Source: Hydnum rufescens UP504 (taxonomy: Eukaryota; Basidiomycota; Agaricomycetes; Cantharellales; Hydnaceae). Taken from it: DNA of 59,649 nt. The notes under the pieces were generated by a model. That model was not told the DNA's origin, did no database searches, and saw only the letters and a program-made list of their open reading frames with translations. Where the stretch lies: assembly GCA_014904985.1 (NCBI GenBank), contig MU128921.1, forward strand, positions 287,470 through 347,118, written 5' to 3'. The translations under genes were made by a program, and so were the position numbers. Positions 20,177-30,879 of the stretch are shown here, in pieces (position 1 is the first letter of the stretch; every line of letters starts with the position of its first letter).

Positions 20177-21694
20177 TTAGGGGATTTCGAGCACCAGATG
20201 CCATTTCATGTTGGATCTAATCCCGAAAGTCTCCCACACTCCGAACTCTTCAGTGTATCCAAACCAGCCAAGAACTCGTACCAGCTCATTGCGAAGAGTC
20301 ACATGTGAGGGAGAGAGTCTGCTCACAAATGTCCCAGGCTTTCTTTCCCAGAAGGCGTGAAGCAACATCGTAAACCGTCGAAGCGTGAGACTGACAGAGT
20401 GGCTACCTTCACTCTGTTCTTGGAGGGCAACGCGAAGCTCAAAATCCTGCGTGGTGAATGAACATGCTGCCATTTTGTGTGGACTATGAGACACCAGTTG
20501 GGGAGGGATGGGGTAGAGGTCGTGTTCAAGGAATTGGGGACCCATCTGTGCTGAATTGATGTGAATACGGGGCGCAACTGCAAGTAAGGCATCTCGTTCT
20601 TCCGATGATCGCGCTCGATCATACACCACAGAGGCATAATACAAGTCCATGGCCTGACACCCAATTTGAGTATAATCAACGCTGGGGAGCGTTATCAACT
20701 CAACACCCAAATAATTCTGGGCCTTGGCTCTTGCCCGAGTGCTCTCCAAGACTTCTTGTGCCAGCATGTAGTCCTTAAAATAGATGGACATCCTGTACAC
20801 AATTCGTCCTTGTTTCTTCGACCGCTTTTTGTTAACACGAGAGCGACTCGTTGCCAATGCGCCCATTGAACGAAATTCTTCCAAGGTCTCTTGCTCGTAG
20901 GGGAGAGCATTCTGGCCCTCAGATCCATCAACCTGAAATTTGTTGATGGTAACAGCATACCAAGTCCCTAAGACAGGGATAGCAGCTGCGGCAGGAGGGC
21001 CAGCGACAGGAGAAGGGGTAATGGTAGAAGGAGAGGCAAGGGCGAGGGGGGGAACAATGGGGGGAGGAGGGACAACGGCAGCAGCAGCGGCAGGGGTGAC
21101 GGCGGGAGGGCTGATGACGGGAGGGTCAACAGCAGGAAGGGCGACGGCAGGAGAGGCAACGGCAGGAGGGACAATGGCAGAAGGGGAGACAACAGCGAGA
21201 GAAGGGGTAGCAGCAGGGGTGACTGCAGGAGGGGCGATGGTGGGAGGGACCACAGCAGGAAGGGCGACGGCAGGCGAGGCGACAGCAGGAGAGGCGACGA
21301 CAGGCGACACAATGGATGGCAGAAGGGAGGCAACAGCGAGAGGCATGTGGATGGGAGCAACGAGCGAGGAGAAGGATGAGCAGCAGGGGTGACTGCAGAG
21401 GGCATGACGATGGTGGGAGGGACTACAGCAGGAAGGGCTGATCGGCATAGGACGAGGGCCTGACAGCAGTGTAGAGGGATCTGACATTTTTTTTGCGATC
21501 TCAATGGCAAAAGTGGAGGCAAAGCGAAGGTGGGGAACGGGCGATGGAGGGGTCGACATGTGGGAGAGGGACGACAGGCGCAGCGGGGCGACGACGGAGA
21601 GCGACAGCAACACGAGGGATGACGGCGGCAGCAGGGCAATGGGAGGGGAACGGCGGGAGGAACAACAGGGGAGGCATGACAGGAGGGGCATCAT
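20177..21694 (-). CDS. Pro/Ala-repeat protein with conserved C-terminal domain, downstream of the Ulp1 domain
   Basis: The N-terminal part is a low-complexity series of PAVASPAVALPAV-type repeats coded by 20985-21450. From about 20975 downward comes globular-looking sequence: GTWYAVTINKFQVDGSEG, a basic KKRSKKQGR segment, YRMSIYFKDYMLAQEVLEST, and a C-terminus with HVTLRNELVRVLGWFGYTEE. It overlaps the end of the protease ORF by four bases in another frame. It could be a separate gene or the C-terminal part of the same protein joined by an unrecognised intron. The true start is uncertain (a Met near 21490 begins a more protein-like stretch). I recognise no family. Confidence 0.55.
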   Translation of the reverse strand: MMPLLSCLPCCSSRRSPPIALLPPSSLVLLSLSVVAPLRLSSLSHMSTPPSPVPHLRFASTFAIEIAKKMSDPSTLLSGPRPMPISPSCCSPSHHRHALCSHPCCSSFSSLVAPIHMPLAVASLLPSIVSPVVASPAVASPAVALPAVVPPTIAPPAVTPAATPSLAVVSPSAIVPPAVASPAVALPAVDPPVISPPAVTPAAAAAVVPPPPIVPPLALASPSTITPSPVAGPPAAAAIPVLGTWYAVTINKFQVDGSEGQNALPYEQETLEEFRSMGALATSRSRVNKKRSKKQGRIVYRMSIYFKDYMLAQEVLESTRARAKAQNYLGVELITLPSVDYTQIGCQAMDLYYASVVYDRARSSEERDALLAVAPRIHINSAQMGPQFLEHDLYPIPPQLVSHSPHKMAACSFTTQDFELRVALQEQSEGSHSVSLTLRRFTMLLHAFWERKPGTFVSRLSPSHVTLRNELVRVLGWFGYTEEFGVWETFGIRSNMKWHLVLEIP

Positions 21695-23077
21695 GGGAGG
21701 TGCAGAACAGTTGCCATGGCCACATCATCAACAGAGATGGCAGCGAAGTTCATCTCCATTGTGGGATTGCTCTTCGGCATCCACCGGAAGCCTCCCATGA
21801 TGTGAGGACAACTCGGCATGAACAGACTCACTCGATCACTGGGAAGTAATCCAGCATCTCGCAAGGACCCTATAGGGGGGGAGCAAGAATGATCCTGAAC
21901 ATTGCGATGAGAACCACCCTCACCACGATGCAACGAACGATCGTCCCCAGGTTGAGAACGGGAAATCGTCCGCATACGGGAATGCTCTTGCCAATCAAAA
22001 TCCCGATCATAGACACCTCGTGCTTTACCCCTCCAATGTGCCCTGAGATACCGAGCTAAAGGTGTTGCATCTTTGTTCTTCACCCTTACATGGTGATCAA
22101 GGACAACCATGATCCTCTGGTATGATGCAACATCACCCGCGGCAGCATTCCGAATTAAATCGCGCCCTTCGTTCTCTGTGATATCACCCCATGAACGCTG
22201 TTGGGGGGACGGTTGTTCATTACGTCCGGAAGGGATAACAGTGGCGACAGCAGGCATGGGAGCGGGCACGATCTTGGGGACGGGACGGGGGAGAGCGGGA
22301 CGGGGGACATGGACGTAATCGGGCTCATCGGGGAGGATGAAAGCTGGAGGGCTGTGCGACGGGAAAATTGACTGTAATGCATGGTCATATCCCCGGGGAT
22401 AATCGATAACTCCCCAAACCACATCGACCATAAACTGAAGCCTCGCCGAAGGCACCTCAGTTGGGCGAAGAACCTTCCAAGGCTGAATCCCAGCGCAGTT
22501 GCGGATGTTTGCAATTAAAAAAACACCACAATCCACAGTTCCTGTCTGCTGTGGAGACTAGGGAATCATAGTCAGAAAAGAACCAACAACGGAAGACCTG
22601 ACGAACAGTATCCTTAGACCCAATGAAAGTCCATGCCTCAAGGTCGAATGAACACGTCTCGAGCGCAGCGAGGTCTGCTAAGTATTTCCGCATGATCTCC
22701 GTAACAAATTCAAAGGTGGAAGGCAGAAATATCGAGTCCATGTACGTGACAATACGTCTCTTAAAGTCAATAGAAACGGTTGCCCAGTGACTCTGGGATT
22801 TGAGATGGATTGGTACGATAATTCGCTCCATGTGCGTAAACACAGGATGACGAAGATCCTTGTGCCATGTTGCCACTTTGTCGAAACCATCAAGTAAGCG
22901 CGAAAAGAAAAAGGTGTTGAAGACATGGACGGTAGGGCGCGCAAACATCTTCAGGACATCGATATACGAGTTGATCGCATCATCATTGACCAGAGTGCCA
23001 TCTCGAAACGTGATGAAACCTCCTTCGGAAGGGAGGTGTGGAGGCCGTGGCCTCTGCCCATACTTCCTACGAGCCAT
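21691..23077 (-). CDS. Ulp1/C48-type SUMO-protease domain protein
   Basis: Two exons: 23077-22598 and 22548-21691. The 49-nt intron (22549-22597, GTCTTC...CTGACTATG...CCACAG) is phase 0. The spliced protein has GTLVNDDAINSYIDVL and VHVFNTFFFSRLL, then SHWATVSIDF with the catalytic His, YMDSI with the catalytic Asp, and RQQTGTVDCGVFLIAN with the oxyanion Gln and the nucleophile Cys. This is the order and spacing of Ulp1/SENP cysteine proteases, which process SUMO and remove it from substrates. After the domain come about 200 residues of Pro-rich and charged sequence. All catalytic residues are present, so an active enzyme is plausible. It lies about 35 bp after the upstream ORF and may be one protein with it. 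Ulp1-type genes are often found in mobile DNA. Confidence 0.85.
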
Positions 23078-23111
23078 GCTCTGGACCTAAGCCAGGAGAA
23101 AGGTATTAGAT

Positions 23112-24913
23112 TCAAATGTACAGAAAAGCTTGAAAGTCACTCGCATTATCCAAAACCATCTGGGGTGGAGCCGAATAAAGATGATAAGCCGTAAGCTCAC
23201 CAAGAGCCGAGGTGGTGAGTAATGGGTCCAAAGGAGGGTTAATCCGAGCTGATTCCAGCGCACCAGGCGCATCGGGATTCGTAAGCGGGAAGACAGAGAT
23301 GGGAGGATTTCGAGCACAGAAAAAGGGCCCGGGCCCAAGAACTTTGCCACCACTTCGTACGACTTCGTCAATAGCGGTATGGACTCTTGTTGGGGGTCTA
23401 CCGCTACCAATGCTTCGAGAAAAGCCTGCTCTTCGTAATATTTCTCGTCCCTGTATTGGTAGTAGAACCCTGGATAGCCGTATGCAGGGGCCGAGAACCA
23501 AGGAAATGGATGATCAAAGGGGACTGCATACTCCACTGATACAAGAAGGAAGTCGTGCTCCGGTCCTGGTGAGACATTGGTCGTATTTCGCCAAGGTGTC
23601 TTCAAACATGGTATCCTGTCCCAAACCGTCTCGGACCACGGTTCCAAAACGGTCGCCGCAAACACGGGTACCCCATCTCGTTCCAATCCTCTGACGACTC
23701 CAGAGACACGGGAGTCCTCCAAATCCTCCATGCGGAAAACAGCACCGATGAGTTTGTCATCGACGCCAAAATGGGGACAAGGCATCCCGAGTTCTCGCGA
23801 GAGGCAGGCAACAAACTTGCGCATCAACCATTGCGCATACCCTCGACACAAGTAACCATGCTGAAGGAATATCTCCACATCCGCCATGATTCGCGCTTTG
23901 GTATCATGGTGCTCGAAATGGCGTCGGAAGTTGGCACCGGGATATTCACACGATGGGAGAGGAACAGGGACATGGAATCCATTTCTCCGTATATGGGAAT
24001 ACCACCTCTGGGCAGTGGTGCTCGCGGATCCAACGAAGGCGGCCAAAGCGTCCACATAGTGTTTCTTCAGGTAAAAGCGATTAGTGATAGGATCTAGGTC
24101 ACGGGGTTGAGGGGTGTTTGGATCACTCGGGTGGCGATAAACGTAAGGTAGGTAAGGGAGATGTTTATTCCATCTTTGAGGAAATCGTGTAAAGTCGGAT
24201 GGGCGACTAAGTTGAGAGGGGCCGCGGAGAGCGTATCGTTGGGAAAGGGCATCAGCGGACCAGGGTCCATTGACGTTCATACTGCCTTCATAGAAGGCAA
24301 AAGAAGGATAAGTCTCCAACCAAGCATTTGGCAGCTGATCGATATACTGGAACGACCGGCGACTGTTGGTGTACATCAAGCTCCAAGGTTGGTGACAAAA
24401 ATACGGCCGTGATAAATTAGAGACTAAGTATAGATTAGCGATGGTGCAATAACTAGTGAGACAGAAACGTACCGACGTCGGCTGATATCTCCCCTGAGGC
24501 GACAGTGAGGGTGCAAAGGTCAGGATATTCCTCCAATGGACGGTAGACGGTATTTGACAGCTGTCCTGAGCTTGACCACGTGAAGGGTTCTGTGAGATCT
24601 ACGGTCGAGGCACATAAGACAAGCTAACCGCGATGCAAACTGACGACATACGCTCAACAGAAGCTTCAGATAACTCCCAGGTAAGGAGGAGAGTCGGAAG
24701 GGTCGAACCAACAAGTTCTGGATCCTCGCGAGGACGACGCGACGCTCCAGAGTGCATCACGGCATCCTCAGCAGGGGGATCTTGAACCATTGAAGGGGTT
24801 CCACCGCCAGAACCTAGTTCTTGACCCTCGTGGGGATGATGCAACGCTCCAGAGGGCACCACAGCATCCTCAGCAGGGGGGTCGTAAACATGGCTTGCGG
24901 AAGAAAGCGACAT
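23112..24913 (-). CDS. Unrecognised protein, three exons, upstream partner of (or fused to) the Ulp1 protein
   Basis: Exon 1 is 24913-24652 (ATG at 24913, a twice-repeated PPAEDAV segment). A 53-nt intron follows (24599-24651, GTATGT...GACCGTAG). Exon 2 is 24598-24473, with a second 49-nt intron (24424-24472, GTACGT...GCTAATC...CTTAG). Exon 3 runs from 24423. Both junctions keep phase. The globular middle has FYEGSMNVNGPWSADALSQR, HADVEIFLQHGYLCRGYAQW-like sequence, and GVDDKLIGAVFRMEDLEDSR. Near 23325 (a T5 run) the frame must slip by one base to keep the better C-terminus (NPPISVFPLTNPDAPGAL, stop at about 23112); otherwise translation ends at 23087. No known domain is seen by eye. Position suggests co-function with the protease. 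Confidence 0.6.
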
Positions 24914-24954
24914 CAGCGCGGTTTGAAATTTGGATCCGTCACCTGCTCAAATCG

Positions 24955-25030
24955 TTCACCCACCTCGTGTTAGGCAAACACCTCGAGCTAGACGTCGGGC
25001 TACACTTCGTGTCGTTGCTTTCCGTTTAGC
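24955..25030 (+). repeat. Single copy of the 130-150-bp repeat, right flank of the Ulp1 cluster
   Basis: GAGCTAGACGTCGGGCTACA followed by CTTCGTGTCGTTGCTTTCCG matches the core of the array units in the orientation opposite to 19585-20100. With the left array it brackets the Ulp1 cluster. Confidence 0.85.
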
Positions 25031-25109
25031 GGGCGTGGTCGCTGGACATTATTTTCTTTCATATCCTTTTCACCCTTTCCGTCTTCTGCTGCCGATCGAA
25101 ACGGGGACA

Positions 25110-26150
25110 ATGACAACAGAACTATTCGTCCTATCGCGGGTGCCAGCTGCACACCCCGTCCACTTACTCCTCTACCCGAAACAGAAATCATTGATGGAGA
25201 GACACCTCCAAGGTCTCTATACATTCCTTTCCCGTCTTACTGTTCATGCCAGCGAGGTGTGGGCTCTGCCGCACGATGAAACTGAAGCAGTAAGTCGCCT
25301 TAATATCTGTTTGCTAATGTGGGGCTCAGTCCCCATCAATCTCCCATTCTAGTCACTTCCCATTATCTTCTCCCTCACTTCCGGGACCCTCGAAAATAAG
25401 TTCGGAAAGTACGAAACCTCGTGGGGAGATATCTGGCTGTTTAAGAGTTGTCTTAATCGGACAGACTTAAAGAAATATAGTAAGACAGATAACACTCAGG
25501 CTCCAAGCTCCCCCTGATGTACATCTTCTGGCAATATAGATTTTCGAGCCGCCACATACTCGAAAGGTATCTGTACCCAGTTGCGCAAACACTACGGGGG
25601 GGGCAAGTCAATCGAGAACCAGGGATTGCAGTTCTTCCACATTCAACGAGTCGTCCTACACACGCCTGGCGATCAAGTACCAACGTTCCTCCGAGATTGG
25701 ATACATCTCCCGACACCCGTTCCCAGTATCCCCTCGACTTCAAATAAACGCCAGCGCTCCCCAACCCCTCTAGAGGCTCCTTCGAAGCGATTGAAAGATG
25801 ATTCTCTTTCAGTAGATGCAATGGATATCGACGACTCGTCGAACACCAAGGATGGATCTGCCATGGACGTCGATGATCCCCAGAGTGATCCCCTCCCGAT
25901 CCCTACTACCTCTGGTACCTCCAAGATCGTCAATATCAGCGATGAGGAATCAAACCCCAGCTCCTACCACTCTGACGTCGACGATGCACCAAATAATGCC
26001 CCGGAACCCGCGGGCCCTATGTGTGATCACAGCCACACACCGGATTGGGATTTAGAAAACCGTTTCCTCGGTCTAGATTCCCACCGCAACGTTGTTCATG
26101 TAGATTCTCGGGGCAGGCCCTACACCGTAAAATTGGTGGTACTGGGTTAG
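25110..26150 (+). CDS. Unknown three-exon gene, divergent from the Ulp1 cluster
   Basis: ATG at 25110. Exons 25110-25289, 25353-25479 and 25540-26150, with introns of 63 nt (GTAAGT...TTCTAG) and 60 nt (GTAAGA...ATATAG). All phases match and the product is 305 aa. The N-terminal half looks globular (MTTELFVLSRVPAAHPVHLL, KSLMERHLQGLYTFLSRL, then GKYETSWGDIW and QLRKHYGGGKSIENQG). The C-terminal half is Ser/Asp-rich with a KRQRSPTPLEAPSKRLK basic stretch (possible nuclear signal) and repeated MDIDD/MDVDD motifs. There are no internal stops and CpGs are retained. The 196-bp intergenic space with 24913 holds the repeat copy and could be a shared divergent promoter. I recognise no family. It may be cargo of the same element as the protease. 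Confidence 0.75.
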
Positions 26151-26478
26151 ATATCAGCCTTGCCCAATTCTACTTCATCCTTGTCGATTCACGAAGTTGA
26201 CAATTTCCGCACAATAAATGATCTTTTGTTTGAAGAGTGCGCTTAAATAATAGAAAGCTAAAGGTGGTGATTAGACTGTTGGCGCTTGCTTTTTTATTCA
26301 CTCCGAGTCGCGGCATCGCTACCCTCAAGAACTGGGGTCGCGGTCATCCACAATTGGAACATGTGGCGGGACATACATTCAGAAAAAATAATGGGAAAAA
26401 TCAAGAATATCACACCATAATGAGCTGCATATGCACATGAAAAACACTTCAGAATGGATTGCAGCTGAGCCAATCATA
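26151..26478. other. Intergenic between convergent genes
   Basis: 3' flanks of the convergent genes at 26150 and 26479. Nothing else seen. Confidence 0.5.
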
Positions 26479-27412
26479 TCATACCTTGTTCAGGGAGTGA
26501 ACAGTTAATAGCGTCATTATGGGAGTTCCCCCATCGGTGGCCAGAACACGAGTTTCTCGAAGATCCTGCAAATACTTTGCAATATATTCTGCGGCGCCAC
26601 TCATATGAATTATCCCAGCAACTGCGGCGTGAAGCCTTAAGAACCGTGGATCCGGCAGATGTGTCGTATCTCCTGGATCCCGATGATCCAGAAATGTGAC
26701 TATGGTTCCATCCACGGGGGTTCCGTGCATCTTCTCATGTACTCTGACCATGTAGCAATGTGGAATGGGAGGAATGTGATAGGGCTAACGTGAACTTGTT
26801 AGATCGGCTCCACCATGATATGATAAACCTCACATCTGGAATGAGACACCAATCAAATCTGTCGAATGAGTGGTGCTCATCGAGCGTCATTACTAAGCGA
26901 TTGAAAGGTTCGTTAATTCGACCTGTGATGTCGCTAGGAGGAATGCCTCCAAATTGTTGGATAATACCCCACGTCGCGTGGAGTTCATCGGCCTAGGCTA
27001 CAATTAACATGCCAGATCAAATGAAGTGGAATGGTCGACTAACGTCTTTCTTTTGGGAAATGGTAGACCAAGGGATGATGTGAGCTAGTTCTACATAAGC
27101 CCGGCTTTCTTCGGGACCGACATCCAGACATCCAATCAATGGCAGACGGGTAACTGAAGTACGATAACCATCACGTTCCCTGGTCTAAAATATTCTCAAT
27201 TACTGCCAGTTTGGTAGAGTTGAATTTGGAATTTTACCAGCTCATCAAACTTTACAGTCCTTGGTGTAAATTCAACCTGGATTGGTGGATCAGGCTTGGG
27301 GGTGATCCCACTTGGAGTCTTCTCGCCCGACGCTGTAAGCAAGAGAAAATGGGGGAATCTCTGCCACAGTCCGTGATATGGAATCGAGAATGAAGAACAG
27401 GGGCCACCAAAA
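26479..27412 (-). CDS. HNH-endonuclease-like gene, four or more exons
   Basis: Exons on the minus strand: about 27412-27238, 27183-27044, 26992-26834, 26784-26479. Introns 27184-27237 (GTAAAA...TTTTAG), 26993-27043 (GTTAGT...CCTAG) and 26785-26833 (GTGAGG...GTTAG) keep phase. The spliced product has RERDGYRTSVTR followed by ELAHIIPWST, the layout of fungal HNH domains (ERDxxRCxVTG ... AHIIP). It continues with WGIIQQFGGI, MTLDEHHSFDRFDWCLIPD and LRLHAAVAGIIHMSGAAEY, a C-terminal pattern I know from basidiomycete HNH proteins. The Cys usually found at RCxVT is Thr here, so zinc binding or activity may be lost. The N-terminal exon boundary is uncertain and a further C-terminal exon is possible because the last codons read GTATGA. 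Confidence 0.65.
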
Positions 27413-28035
27413 TAATCTGAATGTTCAGGTCCGAGTGTAGGAGGGTCTTTAGGATAGAAGATAATCCGCTGTCAGCAGTAGTTGCCCAAGCAGATGAATA
27501 AAGGGGAAATTATGCCACAATCCCACACTCCAAGGTCCTAGTCTTGTGGCCTTAGACAAAGTGTAGTAGTAGCAATGTCCTCAGATGGAATTCGCCCAGG
27601 AATCCAGCAGCAATACTTCAGTGCTTCAGACTGGGGAGGGGGAAGACAATGGAATTTTCAACACAATTCGCTTAATATACAACCCGGATATGAGATCAAA
27701 TATCCGATGGAAGCAGGGGGATAGGGGAAATATGTAGAAAAAGGAATCAAGTCAAAAGCTTCAAAACTGACAGAGATATTCAATTTACAAGTCTGGGGAT
27801 AGGATAGAGCATAAAATGACTATTTCTCCTTCCCTTTTGGACAGATTCCCTTGAGGAATGGTGGAATGAGTCGTCCTGAACGTCCTATCCTTCGGCTATA
27901 AGGCTGCCGGACAATATTCGATATTTGAAAATTGGAAGGGGGAATGATGTTCTCCTGAGACAAGGGGGAAATTCATATGTAGAACACCGAGTTCTTCTTC
28001 GTTCGTGACGCCCTTCATACCGCTGGATGGGCATT
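27413..28035. other. Unassigned, possibly the 5' part of the HNH gene
   Basis: Short open stretches on the minus strand upstream of the HNH exons, with no start I can defend. One AAAACTGACAGAGATATTC phrase near 27765 resembles the tandem repeat that follows. Confidence 0.35.
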
Positions 28036-28460
28036 TTCAATACCTTTCTAGGCGCGGTCGTTTCATGCAAATCCGATCAAAACTGACGGAGAAATTCGAA
28101 AAATACACCTTCTTATTATGAATGAGCAGGTGAAATCGTTCCAGAAGCCTCAGTTCTGATCCGATGAACACGTAATCGGTATCATTCGATAGGTATTGAT
28201 CACAGCTTCAGGGCGCTATATTTACGAGTCGATCAGATACGAATTGACTTCGAAAAGCGGAAAATACTCCTTAAGAGCATGGATTCCATAGTAAAATCAT
28301 TCTAGAACGTGCAGTTTTTCATCGGATTGACTCGTACTTGGTATCGTCGGATAGGTATGAATCGTATCTTTCTGGGCGCTACTTTCCCGAGCCGATCCGA
28401 TCAAAACTGACGGAGAAATTGTAACGAATACTCCTTGAGAGTGCCGCATTTGCCCCTATT
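28036..28460. repeat. Degenerate tandem repeat, about 160-bp unit, about 2.6 copies
   Basis: Landmarks recur in order: GATCCGATCAAAACTGACGG followed by AGAAATT, AATACTCCTT(A/G)AGAG, CATTC(C/T)AGAA, GGTAT(C)...GATAGGTAT and GGGCGCTA. They begin near 28070, 28230 and 28395. Confidence 0.7.
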
Positions 28461-28936
28461 TGATTATGTAATGCATCCGCGAGTAGGAATGAAGGCCCGG
28501 GTGTGTAATCCATCGTATTACATAATCACCATTCGTTAGGATCGCCCTTAAGGCAGCAAGATCCGTATGAGCAGATTGAAGGAGAATTCAAGACGATATA
28601 CAGAAGGGCAAGTTGAATTGCCGGGTCCACCATATCATGGCTTATGGTAGGGCATAAATGAATACAGTCCCTGTGGCCTGTTGAAGACCCCGGGAGATTG
28701 ACTCGTGTACAAGGAAATGAGCATTCCATTTACATCTTTTCAGGCATATGGAATTCATGCTCATCCATGAACAGATGAAAGGCTTGATATTGGAACAACA
28801 TATTGGTACATTTTTAATTTGTTCATCGGAAAATTCGACACTGAAATGGAACTCTATGTGGTAGGGATTTTTCCCTCCAACAATGCCCTCACTATTGGTT
28901 GCTAAAAATGACTTGATCAGACTTGATGGGGTAAGG

Positions 28937-29230
28937 TCACATACTGGGTATGATGATATTGTTAAACCAAATGTTAGCTTGCAAGAGAAGTTTCTCGGGG
29001 TCTCCTTGCGTCGCGAGGATGGAATTGATGACATAGTCGCGGGCACCTGGGGGGGCACAGTCCAACATTGCCTTGAGAAAACGCTGCACAGACACCGGTG
29101 TTTTGGTTGATTTAGGGTTCTCCGTGGTGATACAGAGACCCTTGGCCTCCTTGATCAGGCTTTTATACTGGTCCAGAAGTTCAGGAAGGGAAGAGCGCGG
29201 GGCAATCAAGCCATCAACGTGGAGAGACAT
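28937..29230 (-). pseudogene. ORF with helical N-terminal sequence, unassigned
   Basis: A 97-codon ORF with LPELLDQYKSLIKEAKGLCI and FLKAMLDCAPPGARDYVINS. The Met at 29230 is a reasonable start and a GTATG donor follows the last sensible residues. It is weakly reminiscent of N-termini of basidiomycete HNH proteins, but 1.5 kb from the HNH exons and separated by stop-rich sequence (28530-28936). Low certainty. Confidence 0.35.
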
Positions 29231-30879
29231 TGTGGTAGTAAGATACTATAATTGGTTAGTCAGCAGGTGCTTTCACCCAGCAATCCAAAGGAGCCAGACA
29301 GCCCCATGCCTGGTTAGTCCTTGGGATCCCACTCAACCTTCTGTGCTCATCCACCAAATATTGCATTACAGTATCTATGTTCAAGTACTATGGGCAGTTG
29401 GATTCTCTAACGAGCGTGAGTGGAGCCAAAACGGACTTTGGGCAACATCCGGAAGCAAATTAAATCAGCAGAGCTGGTTGGCTCATCAATGTACCAAGTC
29501 ATTTCTTGAGGTAGCAGCGGTGAACTTCTCAACAAATTGATTATAAAGGAAAGCTAACCGGCCAGCAGGAAGAGGCGTGATTTCAGTTTTGGCAAGACTG
29601 GGGAAGATAGAATATGCGGATTTGCATCCGGGTGTTGCCCAAGGGCAAGAACGGCATTAGCTACCCTTCTGCATCAACAGTTTCTCTTAATTCTCAGTTC
29701 TAATTTTGATTGGGCAAAAAATTTAGCCAACTACAAAATTTAAGTGCCCTGGGTCAAGAGGGGTCCAAAATGCGGCTAAAATCCAGGAGATATCATGTTT
29801 ACTTTTCAGGGGGTGACTTCTGGACGGTGCTGTTTTACAGCGGACAATCTTCCGTTAACTACTCACCTAATTACTTGTTCATGGTTGGTTTTCTTTTGGG
29901 TTTCTTATCCCGGGGCTCTGGTGGCCCCTCTGGAGCACTTCCAAATTTTTAATTTTTAATTTGGCAGAAAGGAACCACGGGACTCATTCAAGCTAAACCC
30001 TCTGGCCAACGTACTACGAGACGCCCCTTTGGACACAATTCCGTCCCAATCGCGGATGAATTCTCTATAGATAATGAACCGAGGTGTTGGCAGTCACCAC
30101 AGAGTGGTTCGAACTGGTAGAGGGGTGTCACAAATTTCAAGCGAACCTATGGTCGAAATAGGCGAGCCCTATCGTGGGGATACCCTAGTGAAAGTAGCGG
30201 CCTGGAAACGATTCCTCCCCCTGATTACTAAGCGGGTGAGGGTGGACTTGAAAGATCGAGAGCTCAAGTGGAAAGGCGGGAAGGATGTAATAGGAACGTC
30301 CTTATCCTTGTTGGCAACCCTGCTCTTTTATAGTATTTACAAGAAGGTAGAGAAACTACAGGAAAATAGGAGAATCTTTAGATACCAGTGCTGTAGTACT
30401 GGTGAGAAAAGAGATGAGTATTCTCGGTGAGTAGCGCTCAGCGGCACGGCATTACTAACGGGCATTCGAGCGGAATCTCTCCCTGATTACTAAGCGGGTG
30501 AGGACGAATTCGGATCGGTGAGACTTAGAGTAGCTCAGGTGAACAAGCGATGGCAGAAAGAACCCGAGAAGAAGTCCTTAGTATTTTTGTGAGCTTAAGC
30601 TCGGATCCAGGAGGTAGATTGGCGAGGTTGTCGGCATAGCCTCACAGGGGTCACTTGTCTCCGTCTCCAAATAGGGTTCTCGGTCGATTTCGTAATGGAC
30701 ACTCGCCGCAGACCCCGGTCGCTGTGGGGCCCAGTACATTGATTATTTATCCTTATTGCGGACAGCAAAGGCAAGAGCATAATTCACGGATGGGCTCGGC
30801 AGTTGCCGAGTTTGGCGTCCCATCAGCGGGAATTGGAACCTATCGCTCGCTAGGTCCCCAAATTCTCCACATTTTCGCG
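29231..30879. other. Unassigned intergenic region with small direct repeats
   Basis: CCCTGATTACTAAGCGGGTG followed by AGG occurs at 30221-30243 and 30481-30503. The GGCATAGCCTCACAGG motif (30632-30647) is shared with 13786-13801. No gene is supported. Confidence 0.4.

Noticed and set aside
20940..21392. Ala/Gly-rich plus-strand ORF of 150 codons
   Set aside because: Complement of the Pro/Ala repeat region of the minus-strand gene at 20177-21694.
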